From: Hevea brasiliensis
Lineage: Eukaryota; Streptophyta; Magnoliopsida; Malpighiales; Euphorbiaceae
Direction: 5' to 3'
Assembly: GCF_030052815.1 (NCBI RefSeq)
Contig: NC_079497.1
Span: forward strand, 16,382,258 to 16,446,257
Length of the DNA stretch: 64,000 nucleotides
The notes under the pieces are model-generated. The model saw nothing but the letters and a program-made list of their open reading frames with translations. It was not told the origin of the DNA and made no database searches. The translations under genes and the position numbers were made by a program. Of the stretch, positions 39,354 through 51,985 are shown in pieces; position 1 is the stretch's first letter, and each line of letters starts with the position of its first letter.

Positions 39354-40257
39354 AGGGCTCTTTAGGAGGCTTTAAGCCATTAAGAATTTCTTCCCCTTTG
39401 GATCAACAATCTTTGGTCTGGTTGGTTTTTTTTTATTGTGATTCTAAAAGATTTTTGGGATGTTTTGTATTACGCTTTGTGGTCAAAGTATGTGTTTCAG
39501 ATTAGTGGCTCTGTTAAACGTTTTTTATTGCAACTGTGTTTTGGGTATTGATTCCTTTTGGTCTGTCATTGATTTGTTCATGTTTGATTCTTCTTGCATT
39601 AAATAAGGGCTCTCCTTGAGTGGCATTCTGGAAGTCTCTGGGCTTTTTTTGTCTCACTTGCCTTAGAGCTTCTTAGTTTTTTTAGTCCCATTTATTGGTA
39701 ACCTTTTTCTTTATTTTGCTTCTAGAGGTGGGTTTGGTAGGCAGTTTTGGTCTATCTGCTTTGTTTGGTGCCTTGCTCTGGGTCTATTTCAGCTTAGTGG
39801 GCTTGGTGGTTTTCAATTTTGCATCAACTGCCTATTGTGAGCTTTTAGGCCTGCTGTCTTTTTTTTTTTTTTTTTTGCTACTGTGATTTAGCATCAGTTT
39901 AGAGTTGTTGATAATGGCTGATGTACCAAGGAAATCAATATCTTCAATGGGTTCATGTCAAGAAAGCAGTAGAGGATATTTTTAGAAAAAGCAAGGCAAT
40001 ATGTAGGCTTGTTAAGTCTAGTATACTTTAAGTGTTCTCTTTTTACCTTTTTCAAGGGACAAGTACGATTATGCACCCTAAACAATAGAGAAGGTTCCTT
40101 ACTCTCTGATGATAAGTTCTCCAAAATTCAACTTTCAGTGATCAAAATTTCTCAATATTTATTATATTTATTATATAAAATATATTAATACTATATTTAT
40201 TATAGATAATAAATATAAAATATATTTACTTTTAAAATATAAAGTTTAAATTAATAT
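39354..40257 (+). other. 3' region of the LINE-derived element, then AT-rich flank
   Basis: 39354-39890 is T- and G-rich with stops in all frames and ends in a T18 run (39859-39876); it shows no endonuclease or RT signature. 39890-40257 is AT-rich and includes the left AATAT target duplication (40253-40257) of the copia element. Confidence 0.45.
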
Positions 40258-41736
40258 TGTTGACCCCACAAGCTCAAAGGAGCATAGATTTTGATGATAC
40301 CAAAACTCAACTAGAATCAAACTAACATTGTTTTAAGTGTTGTGCATCTCAAAGAAAAAGACACAAGGATTTCATGATGGATTCGTGCTTCTGAAGAAAG
40401 GATGACATTCTAAGGATAACACAGGACGAATCAAAGGAGATAAAAGAAGAAAATGTTACCTTCTAAGGCTGCATTGAAAATCAAAATTGAAGGTACATAT
40501 AGTATAGAAGTTAAGCTTTATTTTTAGAATTACTTGTGAAAAGAATTGAGGAGTAAAAGTCAATGATGCTTATTTTCAATCCCTCAAAAGATTTTTCTTT
40601 TAAACATTATTATTGGCCTAAAAGTATTTGACTATGATTTGGTGTAAAGTTTTATAGTTTTGAAAGTTATGCAGAAAAGTTTTCCTGGTATACTAACTGG
40701 TTTGCTACTTATTTAGTATGCTAACTGGTTTGCTATTTTCTCCAAAGATGCTAATTTGTCTCAACTCTGCACAACATCGCAGAAAACGATAAAATAACGG
40801 CTATTTTCTTGAAATTCGTAACTGTAACGTTCAAATGAGTTTCCTAACGGTCAAAAACGTTCCAAAGCTATAAATACACCTACCTTTGGCCATTTTGCAC
40901 TTAATGAGAGACTCTCCACTGTTCAAAATCATAAAAGCTTTCATTCAAAGTGCTCAAAGTGTTTTTATTGCTCATCATTGGCTTATTTACTCATCTCTTC
41001 TTTATAGATTCTGTTGTATTGAGTGAGAGTGAGTTTTAAACACATTATTTTCATTTATGAGAGGTCATTCAAGCACCTAGTGAAGCTTGGTTGTGAAAAG
41101 TGTTTGGAATAACACTTGGTAGAAGTGTGAAGCTACTTGTAAAAGCTTTGGTGAGAAGATTTGTAAAAGGCTTTTTGTCTCTTGCCTTTAAAAGAGAAGA
41201 ATAGTGAAGTGAAGACTCAAAGTGGGATCTTTGAGAGAGTGGACGTAGGCTAGTTGAGCCAAACCACTATAAAAATTTCAGTGTTCATTTTCTCAACCCT
41301 TGCTCTTTACATTTATGCATTTTAACTTTATGATTGATATGCTTTTGCTGATATAAAAGTTGAGGCCATTTGCTGGTAATCTTGCTGCAATCTGAGAAAA
41401 TCAGTTTACTGCTAAATCTGCTGATATCTGATTTAATTTGCTTGTTGTTTGATCTGCTGTCAGTTAGTATATATGGTATACTGCTCTGGTTGCTGTGTTA
41501 AAAACTTATCCAGATTACTGATATCTCTGCTGAATGCTGATATAATTTGTTAGATCAGTATACTGATTGCATATAGCCTATCTTTGAATCAACTTGTCAA
41601 TAGAGCTGTATTGTTCATATTTCACATTAGTCAATTGAGTTGAACCTAGCTGCTATTTTCAAAGGTTTTGAGCAAGAACCGAAAATTATTTTTAAAGTCC
41701 AATTCACCCTCCTCTTGGACATATTTTGGGACATCA
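40258..41736 (+). repeat. 5' LTR of the copia element
   Basis: 1479 bp, starting TGTTGACCCC and ending GGGACATCA. Inside is a short tandem repeat of a TATGCTAACTGGTTTGCTA-type unit (40690-40765). The CTATAAATA string near 40868 is a plausible TATA box for the element promoter. Confidence 0.95.
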
Positions 41737-41739
41737 ATT

Positions 41740-41751
41740 TGGTATCAGAGC
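41740..41751 (+). other. Primer binding site, tRNA-iMet type
   Basis: TGGTATCAGAGC, three bases after the 5' LTR; complementary to the 3' end of initiator tRNA-Met, the usual copia primer. Confidence 0.92.
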
Positions 41752-41798
41752 TTGTCTCTCTTGCTTGAGGATTAAACCCCTTAGAGTGATCTATACAC

Positions 41799-43559
41799 AT
41801 GGCTAGTTCATCTAGAAACTCAGCTGGTATACCTGCCCCCTTAGCTGAAGGTTATTCCATCACTAGACCACCACTTTTTAATGGCACAAATTATTCTTTT
41901 TGGAAAACTAGAATGAGAAACTTTATACAATCTGTTGACATTGATGCTTGGAGAATAATTAAAGATGGTCCTTATATTCCTTATAAAACCAGTGAAGGAA
42001 CTGTACAAATTCCTAAAGCTGAAGTTGAATTTGATGATAATGATTGGAAGAAAATTTCTACAAATGCCAAGACTATTAACATTCTTCATTGTGCTCTTGA
42101 TATTAATGAGTATAATCGTATTTCAGGATGTCAAACAGCAAAAGAAATATGGGACAAACTAGAAGTCACATATGAAGGAACTGATGTGGTGAAAGAGTCA
42201 AAGGCAAACCTCCTCATCCGTGATTATGAGTTATTTGAGATGAAACCTGGTGAAACTATTGCTGAAATGAGTACCAGATTTACAGATCTTGTCAATCTTC
42301 TTAAAGCTCTTGGAAAGAGATTTGAGGAACAAGAACTTGTTAAGAAAATTTTGAGATCTCTTCCAAAGTCATGGGAAGCAAAGACCACTGTTATTCAAGA
42401 CACCAAGGATTTCAGAAAATACACCTATGATGAGCTAATTGGTTCTCTCATTGCACATGAGATGATCTATAAGAAAGATGAGAAAGAAGGTGATCAAAAG
42501 AAAAAGAAAGGTATAGCCTTCATATCCGAAAAGGTAGATGAGAAAAAGAAAAGTGTTGCTTTTAAAGTTAGTTCAAGTGATGATTAAAGTGCTTCAAGTG
42601 ATGATGATGAAGATATGGCTATGATAGTCAAAAGATTCAAAAGAGCATTTAGAAAAGGTGGAAGCAAATACAAGAAGTTCACAAAGAAATATGCTCCAAA
42701 GACTCCAAATTATTCAAGTGAAATAGTTTGTTATGAGTGTAACAAACCAGGCCACATTAAGCCAAAGTGTCCTACATTGAAGAAGAAAAACAAGTTTAGA
42801 AAGGATAAAAGCAAAAAGGCAATGGCAGCAACATGAAGTGATAGTGACTCTTCATCAAATGATGAAACAAGTGACAAAGAAGCTGCAAACACTTGTATGA
42901 TGGCAACTGAAGAAAAAGGTGAAAGCTCACACATCGAAGATAGTGAAAATGAGGTAAATCTTGAACTTTCTAATATTGATGAATTAGAACTTGCATTTGT
43001 GAAGACATATGATAAATATAGAACTTTTAAAAAGAAATGCAAAATTTTGGTTCATGAAAATTGTGCTTTAAGATCAGAAAATATATCCTTGAGTATGGCT
43101 TCAAAGGAAAATGAATTTTACAAATCTCAAATGAAATTATTTAAGGAAGTTAATGATGAGCTTCAAAGATCAAAAGAAGTATGTGAACAACTTCTTGAGA
43201 AAAACAGAATTCTTGAAGCAAAAGTTGAGTCTTTGACAAGAGATTTAACTAAATTTACAAAAGGAAAAGAAACACTTGATATACTTCTTGGGAATCAAAG
43301 ATCCACAAATGAAAAATCTATGAAGTATGGAAAATACAAACAATTTTTTGTTAAAGCTACTTCCTTTTCTCAACCAAGTATTACATGCTTTTATTGTAAT
43401 CATAAAGGTCATATGATTAATGCTTGTCCTATTAGGAAAGGAACCTTTAAGGCAAAGAAAGTGTGGGTGCCTAAAGGAACCCTACCTAATATTACTAACA
43501 CACAAGGACCCAAAGTTGCTTGGGTACCTAAACGATTAATCGATTTCAGTGTCCGCTAA
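41799..43559 (+). pseudogene. Copia gag
   Basis: One frame from ATG 41799 to TAA 43557-43559, with internal stops at 42585 (TAA) and 42834 (TGA). The first 262 codons contain the copia gag (UBN2-type) domain: PPLFNGTNYSFWKTRM near the N-terminus, then a KEIWDKLE block. Two CCHC zinc knuckles follow: CYECNKPGHIKPKC (about 42730) and CFYCNHKGHMINAC (about 43388). The stretch between them is coiled-coil-like, a layout known from Sirevirus gag. The product would form the particle and package RNA. The frame shifts at the protease boundary. Confidence 0.88.
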
Positions 43560-43564
43560 GGAGT

Positions 43565-44578
43565 ATGCTGGAAACAGAACATTGGTACATTGATAGTGGC
43601 TGCTCTAGGCACATGACAGGAAATAAAGGCAAGTTTTCCTCTCTTACTTTAAAAGAAGAAGGTTATGTCAAATTTGGTGATAAAAGTAAAGCTAAAATTA
43701 TTGGATGTGGAACTATTGGTAAAAATCCTTGCATTGAGAATGTTGCATTAGTTCAAGGATTAAAGTATAATCTTTTAAGTGTTAGTCAACTATGTGATAA
43801 TGGTTTTAAAGTCATTTTTACTTCTACACATTGTGAGATTCATGGAAACAATGTTATGTTTGCTGGTGCTAGAATAGATAATATTTACCTACTTGATTTA
43901 ACAAGTCTTGAAGAAAATTGTGAAACATGCTTTATGACTTCAGATGATAGTGCATGGTTATGGCATAGAAAATTAGGACATGCTAGCATGAGTACACTTG
44001 CTAAACTCTCTAGAAGGAACCTTGTTAGAGGACTTCCAAAGCTAAGATTTGAAAAAGAATTTCAATGCAAAGCATGTGCACTTGGTAAGCATACAAAATC
44101 ATCTTTTAAATCAAAAAACGTTGTAACTACGTCTAGACCATTGGAATTATTACATCTTGATCTTTTTGGTCCAATCACACCTAGAAGTCTAGGAGGCAAG
44201 GCATATACATTTGTAATTGTTGATGATTTTTCAAGATTCACATGGACTTTCTTTCTTGCTCATAAAGATGAAACCTTTGATATATTTGAAGCTTTTTGCA
44301 AAAGAACTCAAAATGAAAAAGGATGTTGCATTACATCTTTGAGGAGTGATCATGGAAAAGAATTTGAAAATAATTTGTTTGAAAATTTCTGCTCTCAAAA
44401 TGGTATTTATCATACATTTTCAGCTCCTAGAACTCTACAACAAAATGGAGTTGTTGAAAGGAAAAATAGATCTTTGCAAGAAATGGCAAGAACAATGCTG
44501 AATGAAAACAGTTTGCCAAAATATTTACAGCGAGGTCAGAATACTGACATGCTACATTTTGAACAGAGTTTCCATTAG
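43565..44578 (+). pseudogene. Copia protease and integrase core
   Basis: Open for 337 codons in the +1 frame relative to gag. The protease active site is WYIDSGCSRHMTG (residues 7-19). The integrase zinc finger carries WHRKLGHAS and CKACALGKH. The catalytic core carries LHLDLFGP (Asp), LRSDHGKEF (Asp) and QQNGVVERKN (Glu). The frame returns to that of gag through a shift near 44520; the last 20 codons of this ORF are therefore out of frame. Confidence 0.9.
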
Positions 44579-46316
44579 AGCTATTTTAAAGAAAACTCCT
44601 TATGAACTATGGAAAGGAAGAAAACCCAATATTGCATATTTTCATGTCTTTGGTTGCAAATGTTACATTTTGAATAACAAAGACAGCAATCTCAAGAAAT
44701 TCGATGCTACATCTTGTGAAGGACTATTTCTAGGCTATTCAACAAATAGCAAAGCATATAGGATTTTCAATAGAAAAACATTGATCATGGAAGAATCAAT
44801 GCATATACTTTTTGATGATGCTAACACTTCCTTGCAAAGGAAAGATTCTTGTGATGATGAAATTGAGCAGATTCTAAATTCAAAGAATTCAAATAAAGAT
44901 GAGCTTGATTCAAAAGAACTAGTGGAGGATGATCAAAAAGACAAAGAAGAAGAACTACCTTGCTCCACAAATGTTGAAATTCAAGAAGATTCCCAACCAA
45001 ATGTGGAAAAACTACAAATTGAGGAACCTCAACATCAAGATATTCCACAAGAATGGAGGTACCATAGAAATCATTCCAAAGATGACATTCTTGATAGTAC
45101 ATCACAAAGAATGATGACAAGAGCTCAACTTAGAAGATATTTTGGTAATGTTGCTTTCGTTTCTCAATTTGAACCCAAAACATATGATGATGTTCAAAAT
45201 GATGAAAATTGGCTTTTTGCTATGCAAGAGGAATTAAATCAATTTGAAAGAAATAAAGTGTGGACACTTGTTCCTAAACCTAAAAAGCACTCTGTTATTG
45301 GAACTAAATGGGTATTTAGGAATAAGATGGATGAAAAAGGACATGTAGTTAGAAATAAAGCTAGACTAGTAGCTCAAGGATACAACCAAGAGGAAGGTAT
45401 TGATTTTGATGAAACCTTTGTTCCGGTTGCTAGAATTGAAGCTATTAGAATGTTATGTGCATTTGCATGTTTTAAGAATTTCATGCTTTATCAAATGGAT
45501 GTTAAAAGTGCATTCTTAAATGGATATATTGATGAAGAAGCTTATGTGGCTCAACCTCCTGGTTTTGAAAACCCTCACTTTCCAAATCATGTTTACAAGT
45601 TTACTAAAGCTCTCTATGGTTTAAAGCAAGCTCCTAGAGCATGGTATGAGAGACTTAGTAAATTTTTGCTTCAAAATGATTTTAAAAGAGGAAAAGTGGA
45701 TACTACTCTTTTCATTAAGAAACTAGGAAAAGACATGCTTATTGTGCAAATCTATATAGATGATATTATCTTTGGTGCTACTAATCATTCTCTTTGTAGA
45801 AAATTTTCAAACATGATGAAAAGTGAATTTGAAATGAGTATGATGGGTGAACTTACTTTCTTCCTTGGATTGCAAATTAAGCAAATGAAAGCTGGAATTT
45901 TTATAAATCAGTCCAAGTACATAAAGGATATGCTAAAGAAGTTCAAAATGGAAGATATGAAAAGTATCGGAACTCCCATGAGCTCAACAATTAAATTGGA
46001 GAGAGATGAAAAAGGTAAAGAGGTAGATAACAAACTTTATAGAGGTATGATTGGTTCTTTACTCTACTTGACAGCATCTAGACCAGATATTCATTTCAGT
46101 GTATGTTTATGTGCAAGATTTTAATCATGTCCAAAAGAATCTCATCTTGTAGCAGTTAAGAGAATTTTTAAGTACCTCATTGGCACTCACAACATTGGCT
46201 TATGGTATCCAAAATGTGAATCATTTGATCTTATTGGTTATAGTGATTCAGATTTTGCTGGTAGTAGACTGGACAGAAAAAGCACTTCTGGAACTTGTCA
46301 ATTTCTAGGTCATGCA
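44502..46316 (+). pseudogene. Copia integrase C-terminus, reverse transcriptase and start of RNase H
   Basis: In the gag frame. The integrase C-terminal block with [11 protein letters not shown] is at about 44598, and the acidic linker at 44820-45060. RT runs from about 45180, with [33 protein letters not shown] and the catalytic YIDD box (about 45756). A TAA at 46122-46124 breaks RT just past SRPDIHFSV. The frame then continues into RNase H (YSDSDFAG, about 46240) up to the Tekay insertion at 46317. Confidence 0.9.
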
Positions 46317-49300
46317 TGTAACACCCTCCCGGTAATCATTCCGTACATTCTACTGTTCTGGTGACCGGTGTCGGTCCGGACAGCTAGAACGTCCGGAAAA
46401 ATATTTAAACTAAAGTCAGGAACCATAATTAACTCAAATATTAATAAGAAACACTTAGTAAAAATTTTAGAAATAAAATACAACCAAGCAAAACAATAGG
46501 TGCCCAAGCGATGGGTAGCAGGAGGAAGTTGCGGTTCTCGCAACGAGGAGCCCTAGACCTGGGGGAAAAATTATAAAATAATTTTTGGGACTCCAGAGAA
46601 GGGTAATTGAGGTTCCCATGGCATTAGAATGCCAAGAAAATACCTAGAAAAATTTTTCAATCGGTACAGACGATTTTGACCCGTTAAGCCAAACGGAGGG
46701 CATTTTGGTCATTTCGCCTTCCGAGGTGATTTTTGGCCGACTTGCCCAGTTGAGTAAATAATTAATATGACATAAAATATGAAGAAATATTGCTAGAAAT
46801 TAAATTGAACTTGAGTAGTGGAGGAAAGAAAAGAAATTGAGGAAAAAAGGCTATTTATGACATCACGGGATGTCATTTATAATTTTCAACCAATCACCAT
46901 TAATCTACCATTTGGCTAAACAAATAAAAGACATAAATAAAGACTAAAGAAGACCAAAATTCCAGCAGCCACCACTCCCACAAAAGCTACCCGTAGCTCT
47001 AAAAACTCCATAGCCAAACCTCCATTTTCTTCATTTTCAAGCTCTCAAACCTCTCAAACCTCACCCCAAAACCCTAAGTCATCTTCACTAAAATTAATCT
47101 ACACACCTTAAACAATCTTTTGGCAGCCAAGAAGAAGAAAGAAAGTGAAGCTTTCTCAAGCTTGGATTGGCATACAACAAGGTTAGTGCATATATGTAGT
47201 TAAAATTCCTTAATCCCATGATTTAGGCTTGAAATGGATGAGAAATTGTAATTTAAATGAGCAAAAACTCATGTGTATGAAACATGAGTTTCGGCTGCCC
47301 TAGCTATGGGATAGGAGGGAATGTTTTGATGAGCTTGAAGTGAGCTAGAATCATGTTAGAAGTTTATAAACACAAGCATAATGAATTAAAAGCTAACTAA
47401 AGTAAATTGTATAAAACATGGAATTGAATTAGGGTTTAGGAAAGGTGAAAATTGATTTGGCTTATGAAATTGTTAGAAGACATATTAATGGTCAATTAGT
47501 GACCATTTTAGATGTGTTGACCATAAATGGGACAGAAAAATGAGATTGCAAAGTGAGGATTGCAGGCTGCTTAGGACAGCAGCATAGGGACTGAAAATTC
47601 AGTCCCTTTGCACTGCCATAACTTGGGCAGTGGTAGTCCAATTGGTGTTTGGCCAATTGGACATGAAACTAGGCTTATAATGGCACATTTTTGCTGAAGA
47701 AACCATGCCCAAAAGACCAAAGCAAAAGGGTCAAAACTCAGCCACAATCCGGATGCCCTGCACTGAATTCTGCAGAATTTGCCAAATGAACAGTAACTGT
47801 TCATTTGGCCATAACTCACTGTAGATTTGGTCAATTGGCCTGAAATTTTTACAGCAACAAGTTAAGACATAGACAAACAACTTTCATGAAGGAACCTACC
47901 CCAAATTATGGCCAGAACCCATTCAACCAAGTGACTCAAGTTACTGTTCATGCACTGTAGATATGGTAAATTTCTGCAGAATGCATATCCGGACAGCTTG
48001 GGTTTTTGAGCCATATCTGGAGCTACAAAACTCCAAATGGAGTGATTCAAAAAAGGAAATTCAACTAGACAAAATAAGGAACAACTTTCATGTTTTACAT
48101 TTCCTCAAATTCCAACAGTAACAGTGTCCAATGGAACAGTGAAGTTGACTCACCAAAATTGAAAAATCTGTTTGTGTTGAGTTACACTTTGGAATGGCAA
48201 AAACACTTAATGCCAACAAGTTTTAAACACCAAATGTGGTATGTTGGGAGTGCCAAAGTTGATGTACACATTTTTATTCTAAAAGTCAATATTTTTGTTG
48301 ACCAATGATGAATAGTAACACCAAAAAAATTGAAATTCACAAATTGACAAATTTAAGAGTTTCAAATGCCCTAGTATACCTAACAAGATTGGTTTGGATA
48401 GTTTGGCATGCCAATAGGGTTCAGTTAGCAGTACTGCACATGGCAAAAATGTCATTCTGTGATTTCATGGCTTTTAGCCATTCTGACTTTGTATTGAGAC
48501 TTGGCCTTGTGCCGAATATTATTCTGACTTGTTAGCCGCTCACACCGAGATACGTATGTGACCGATGGTGTGACGGCCAGGTACTAGGTACCCGGTGCGG
48601 TTTACCCGTTATCGAGTCGAGTCATCTATTATAGGTTACTTGGGGCAACCAAATGAATAAAAGTGAACAACGTAAATGAAACAATGAATATATCAATACC
48701 AAACAAAGAAAGCATACACATTCTATACACATTTATTTTCTTGCTATTTTCTTTTATTATATTATTGCACCACTAAGCATTATTGCTTAGCGCGTTGCTG
48801 TTACCACGCGTAGGGTCTGGAGATCCCGATCGCGAGCCCGTAGACCACAGACTGGGTGAGTCCATCCGGCAGTTCTGCTCAGTGTCCGTGTCACCTCGTC
48901 ACCTGCAGTGCATTGGTAGGACACTAGATGTCATTTTGTCATTTTGTAATTAACTTTTTATTTTCTCATATGTATTTGGGATTTATGTAATGTATTTTGA
49001 GGTTCATGTAAATAATAAAGATTTATGGTCATGTATGGTATTAATTTGAGTATTTAATGGTTGTTTATATATGAGAACCCTGAGAAAGGGATGTTTTGAG
49101 AAATGAAAAGGTTGTTGAGACCTGAAATTAACAAATTATTGAGATATTGATATTGAGTTTTGTTGATAATATTGGAGTTGAGTATGAATGAAATTGTATA
49201 TTGGAAGTGTTTTTAACAGGTTCCGAAGAACTGTTTTCTCCATTTTTAGCCGGTACTCCGCCGGATTTTCCTTAAAATCTTCGGAACCTCAAATGAATAA

Positions 49301-49448
49301 TACTTTTGATAAATGGTTAAAACAAATCATATTTCATAAATTAACTTCAAAAGCATGACACAAATTAAGTAAGGTATATTAGAGAGTGCCAGTACACCGT
49401 GTGGCATTACTTACTCGGGTATACTGTACACGGGTAAGGGGTGTCACA
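46317..49448 (+). repeat. 5' LTR of the Tekay element
   Basis: 3132 bp. It contains a roughly 200-bp degenerate repeat in three units starting near 47615, 47808 and 48010 (GCCATAACTT, GCCATAACTC, GCCATATCTG), each leading to an AACTTTCATG-like or TGAAGAAAC-like block. The part near 48535-48900 is the most GC-rich. ORFs of 62 and 87 codons on the minus strand occur in both LTRs as copies and have no protein features. Confidence 0.95.
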
Positions 49449-49453
49449 TTTAG

Positions 49454-49465
49454 TGGTATCAGAGC
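49454..49465 (+). other. Primer binding site, tRNA-iMet type
   Basis: TGGTATCAGAGC, five bases after the 5' LTR; complementary to initiator tRNA-Met as in Tekay. Confidence 0.92.
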
Positions 49466-49575
49466 ACGGTTTAGGCGTTTCTTGGCCTAGATTGAGTCCA
49501 TACCATGCATTGCATTTGTAAGAGTCGAGGTGACACTAACGCAGATCTGTTTATTTTTCTTATTTTGAATAGGAT

Positions 49576-50648
49576 ATGGATCCTTCATCTCAGAGAGCCG
49601 TTGAGGAGGAAGTGGAGAGTCATGCTCCACCTGCAGCAGCTGAGACTGGGGGCATGAGAGAATCTGCTCCGCCAGCTCAAGCAGAGCTCGCCACCTCCAC
49701 AGCCATGTTTCAGCAAATGGCCGACTTCTTTAGACAAATGGCCGGGATAATGCCAGCACCACCACCACCACCAGCTCCACAGCAGAAATCACACCTGGAA
49801 AGGTTAAGAAAGTTTGGAGCTATGGACTTCTATGGCAAGAGAGAAGATGACTCTGTTGTAGAATTGGTTGAACAGAACGGGCAGAGTACTCAAACAACTC
49901 CACTGCACTCCAGAGCAAAACCCGAAGTCGCTATCTCTTTCTGCAAGATGATGCCTACGAGTGGTGGGACACGTGTCTAGTGAAGTGCAGCTGTAAGTCA
50001 GAACTTGGGACTTCTTTCTTTCAGAATTTAAGAAGAAATATGTGGGTACTGTATATCTGGAAGAGAGAAGAAGAGAGTTGATTAACTTGAGGCAGAGACA
50101 GTTGTCAGTGGCTGAGTATGAGAAGGAATTTGTAAGATTGAGCCGCTATGGAAGGGAGATAGTCCCAAATGAAGTGAAAGATGCAAGAGATTTGAAGAGG
50201 GACTAAATGACAACATCAAGATCTAGCTCACCGCCTTGGGAATCACTGCATTTACCAAGTTAGTGGAAGTCGCCATAAAGGTTGAAAAAGTGAGAATCGG
50301 TGAGCAAACCGTAAGAGAGAGACAAAGAAAAGAGGGGACCGGTCAATCTAGTTCAGCCGCATTTGGGAAGAAGTTCAAGGGTCCTCCCGCATGCAGTTCG
50401 GTCAACCACGTGGTCGTGGTCGGGCCTCAGGGGCCCAGTTACGCTCATCCCTAGGAGAGGTCACCCACACCATCGCGGCGCTCCAGTGGATGGGGTTCAG
50501 GACCACCCCAATATCTTCTCGCATGTCCGCATTGCCCGAAGTGGCACAAGGGGGAATGTTGGCGAGTAATCGTGCTCGCTATGGTGTGGGTCAACCGAGC
50601 ATCAGTTGAAGAACTGTCCACGCAGAACTATTACAGCTGCTTCAACAC
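49576..50648 (+). pseudogene. Tekay gag
   Basis: The ATG at 49576 opens 134 codons with a Pro-rich stretch (PAPPPPPAP) and the start of the gag domain (LRKFGAMDFYG). After a TAG at 49978 the retrotransposon-gag block continues in other frames (YLEERRRELINLRQ-like region near 50055-50110, LSRYGREIVPNE near 50140). A further piece is at 50236-50340. The zinc-knuckle area (50490-50600) is scrambled by small indels. The product would be the capsid and nucleocapsid precursor. Confidence 0.82.
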
Positions 50649-51446
50649 ATGCGCATGCACCGCCCCGCACCACCAAGGGGTAGAAGGTCCGTAAATCCGG
50701 CCGTGGGGACCATCTCAAAGGCTCGCATTCGAGCCGCCAGAGAGGCCGATAATGCACCACCTGCCAGAAATTATGCCTTGAGAGCTCAGGAGGAGCAAGA
50801 TGCCCCGGACGTCATCAGGGGTACGTTCTCCCTCTACACTACACCTGTGCATGCATTGGTGGATCCAGGATCCACTCATTCATACATCTGCATCAATCTA
50901 CCCGTAGAAAGGGGGATACTGGTAGGGGAGAGTGACCAAGACATTCTGGTCACTAATCCATTAGGCCATAGTGTGGTAGTGAACAAAGTATACAAGGGTT
51001 GCCCGTTAAGGATTCAGGGGTATGAATTCTTGGCAGACTTGATTGAGTTGCCTTTCCATGAGTTTGACGTGATTTTGGGAATGGACTGGTTGTCACGTCA
51101 TCAGGCAATGGTTGATTGCAAATTGAAGAGAATTTCTTTGAAAACCCCTGAGGGTAATGAGATCACAGTTGTGGGGGAAAGGACAGATTTCCTGTCCAAT
51201 GTCATCTCAGCCACAGTTGCAAGAAGAATGATGAAAAAAGGCTGTGAAGCCTACCTAGCACATGTGGTGGATACTAGGCAGGCTAAGCCAAACCTGAGTG
51301 ACATACCCACAGTAAGAGACTTCCCAGAGGTATTTCCTGAAGAGTTGCCTGGTTTGCCACCAGAAAGGGAAGTTGAATTTGCCATTGAGACACTGCACAA
51401 AGACCCATTTCCATTGCTCCTTATAGGATGGCACCCACTGAATTGA
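50649..51446 (+). pseudogene. Tekay protease and linker
   Basis: A 265-codon open stretch. The protease active site reads VDPGSTHSYI, with Pro where the family has Ser or Thr. The second block is FDVILGMDWLS, followed by the substrate-binding C-terminal part and the linker VFPEELPGLPPEREVEF. The frame is lost at about 51420 and RT continues in the next frame. Confidence 0.88.
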
Positions 51447-51985
51447 GGGAGTTGAAAACTCAGTTGCAAGAGTTGCTTGATAAGGGGTTCATACGCCCCA
51501 GTGTGTCACCATGGGGAGCTCCAGTGCTGTTTGTGAAAAAGAAGGATGGGACTTTGAGGCTTTGTATTGATTACCGACAGTTGAATAAAGTGACAGTAAA
51601 GAACAAATATCCGTTGCCTAGAATTGATGATCTGTTTGATCAGTTGAAGGGAGCGGGAGTGTTTTCCAAGATTGATCTCAGATCAGGGTATCATCAGTTG
51701 AGGGTGAAGGATGCAGATGTGCCAAAGACTGCATTCAGGACCCGATATGGGCATTATGAGTTCCTAGTGATGCCCTTTGGCCTAACAAATGCACCAGCAG
51801 CATTCATGGACCTTATGAACCGTATCTTCCATCCACACTTAGATCGGTTCGTAGTGGTCTTTATTGATGATATTTTGGTGTATTCCAAGACCAGGGAAGA
51901 ACATGATGAGCATTTGAGGATTGTTCTGCAAACCCGAGAGAAAAGAAGTCAGTATGCTAAGTTGTCCAAATGTGACTTTTGGTGA
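51428..51985 (+). pseudogene. Tekay reverse transcriptase
   Basis: 185 open codons. Visible RT motifs are [67 protein letters not shown] and the catalytic box [10 protein letters not shown] (both Asp present). A TGA at 51983-51985, where the family has a C-terminal VAFLGH-leading block, ends the frame through a one-base shift. Confidence 0.92.

Noticed and set aside
42731..43042. 103-codon minus-strand ORF in copia gag
   Set aside because: Antisense of the Lys/Glu/Ser-rich gag linker.
47571..48050. Minus-strand 87- and 62-codon ORFs, recurring at 55422-55901
   Set aside because: They are conserved only because the two Tekay LTRs are copies; no start context, domain or presence in the diverged solo LTR.
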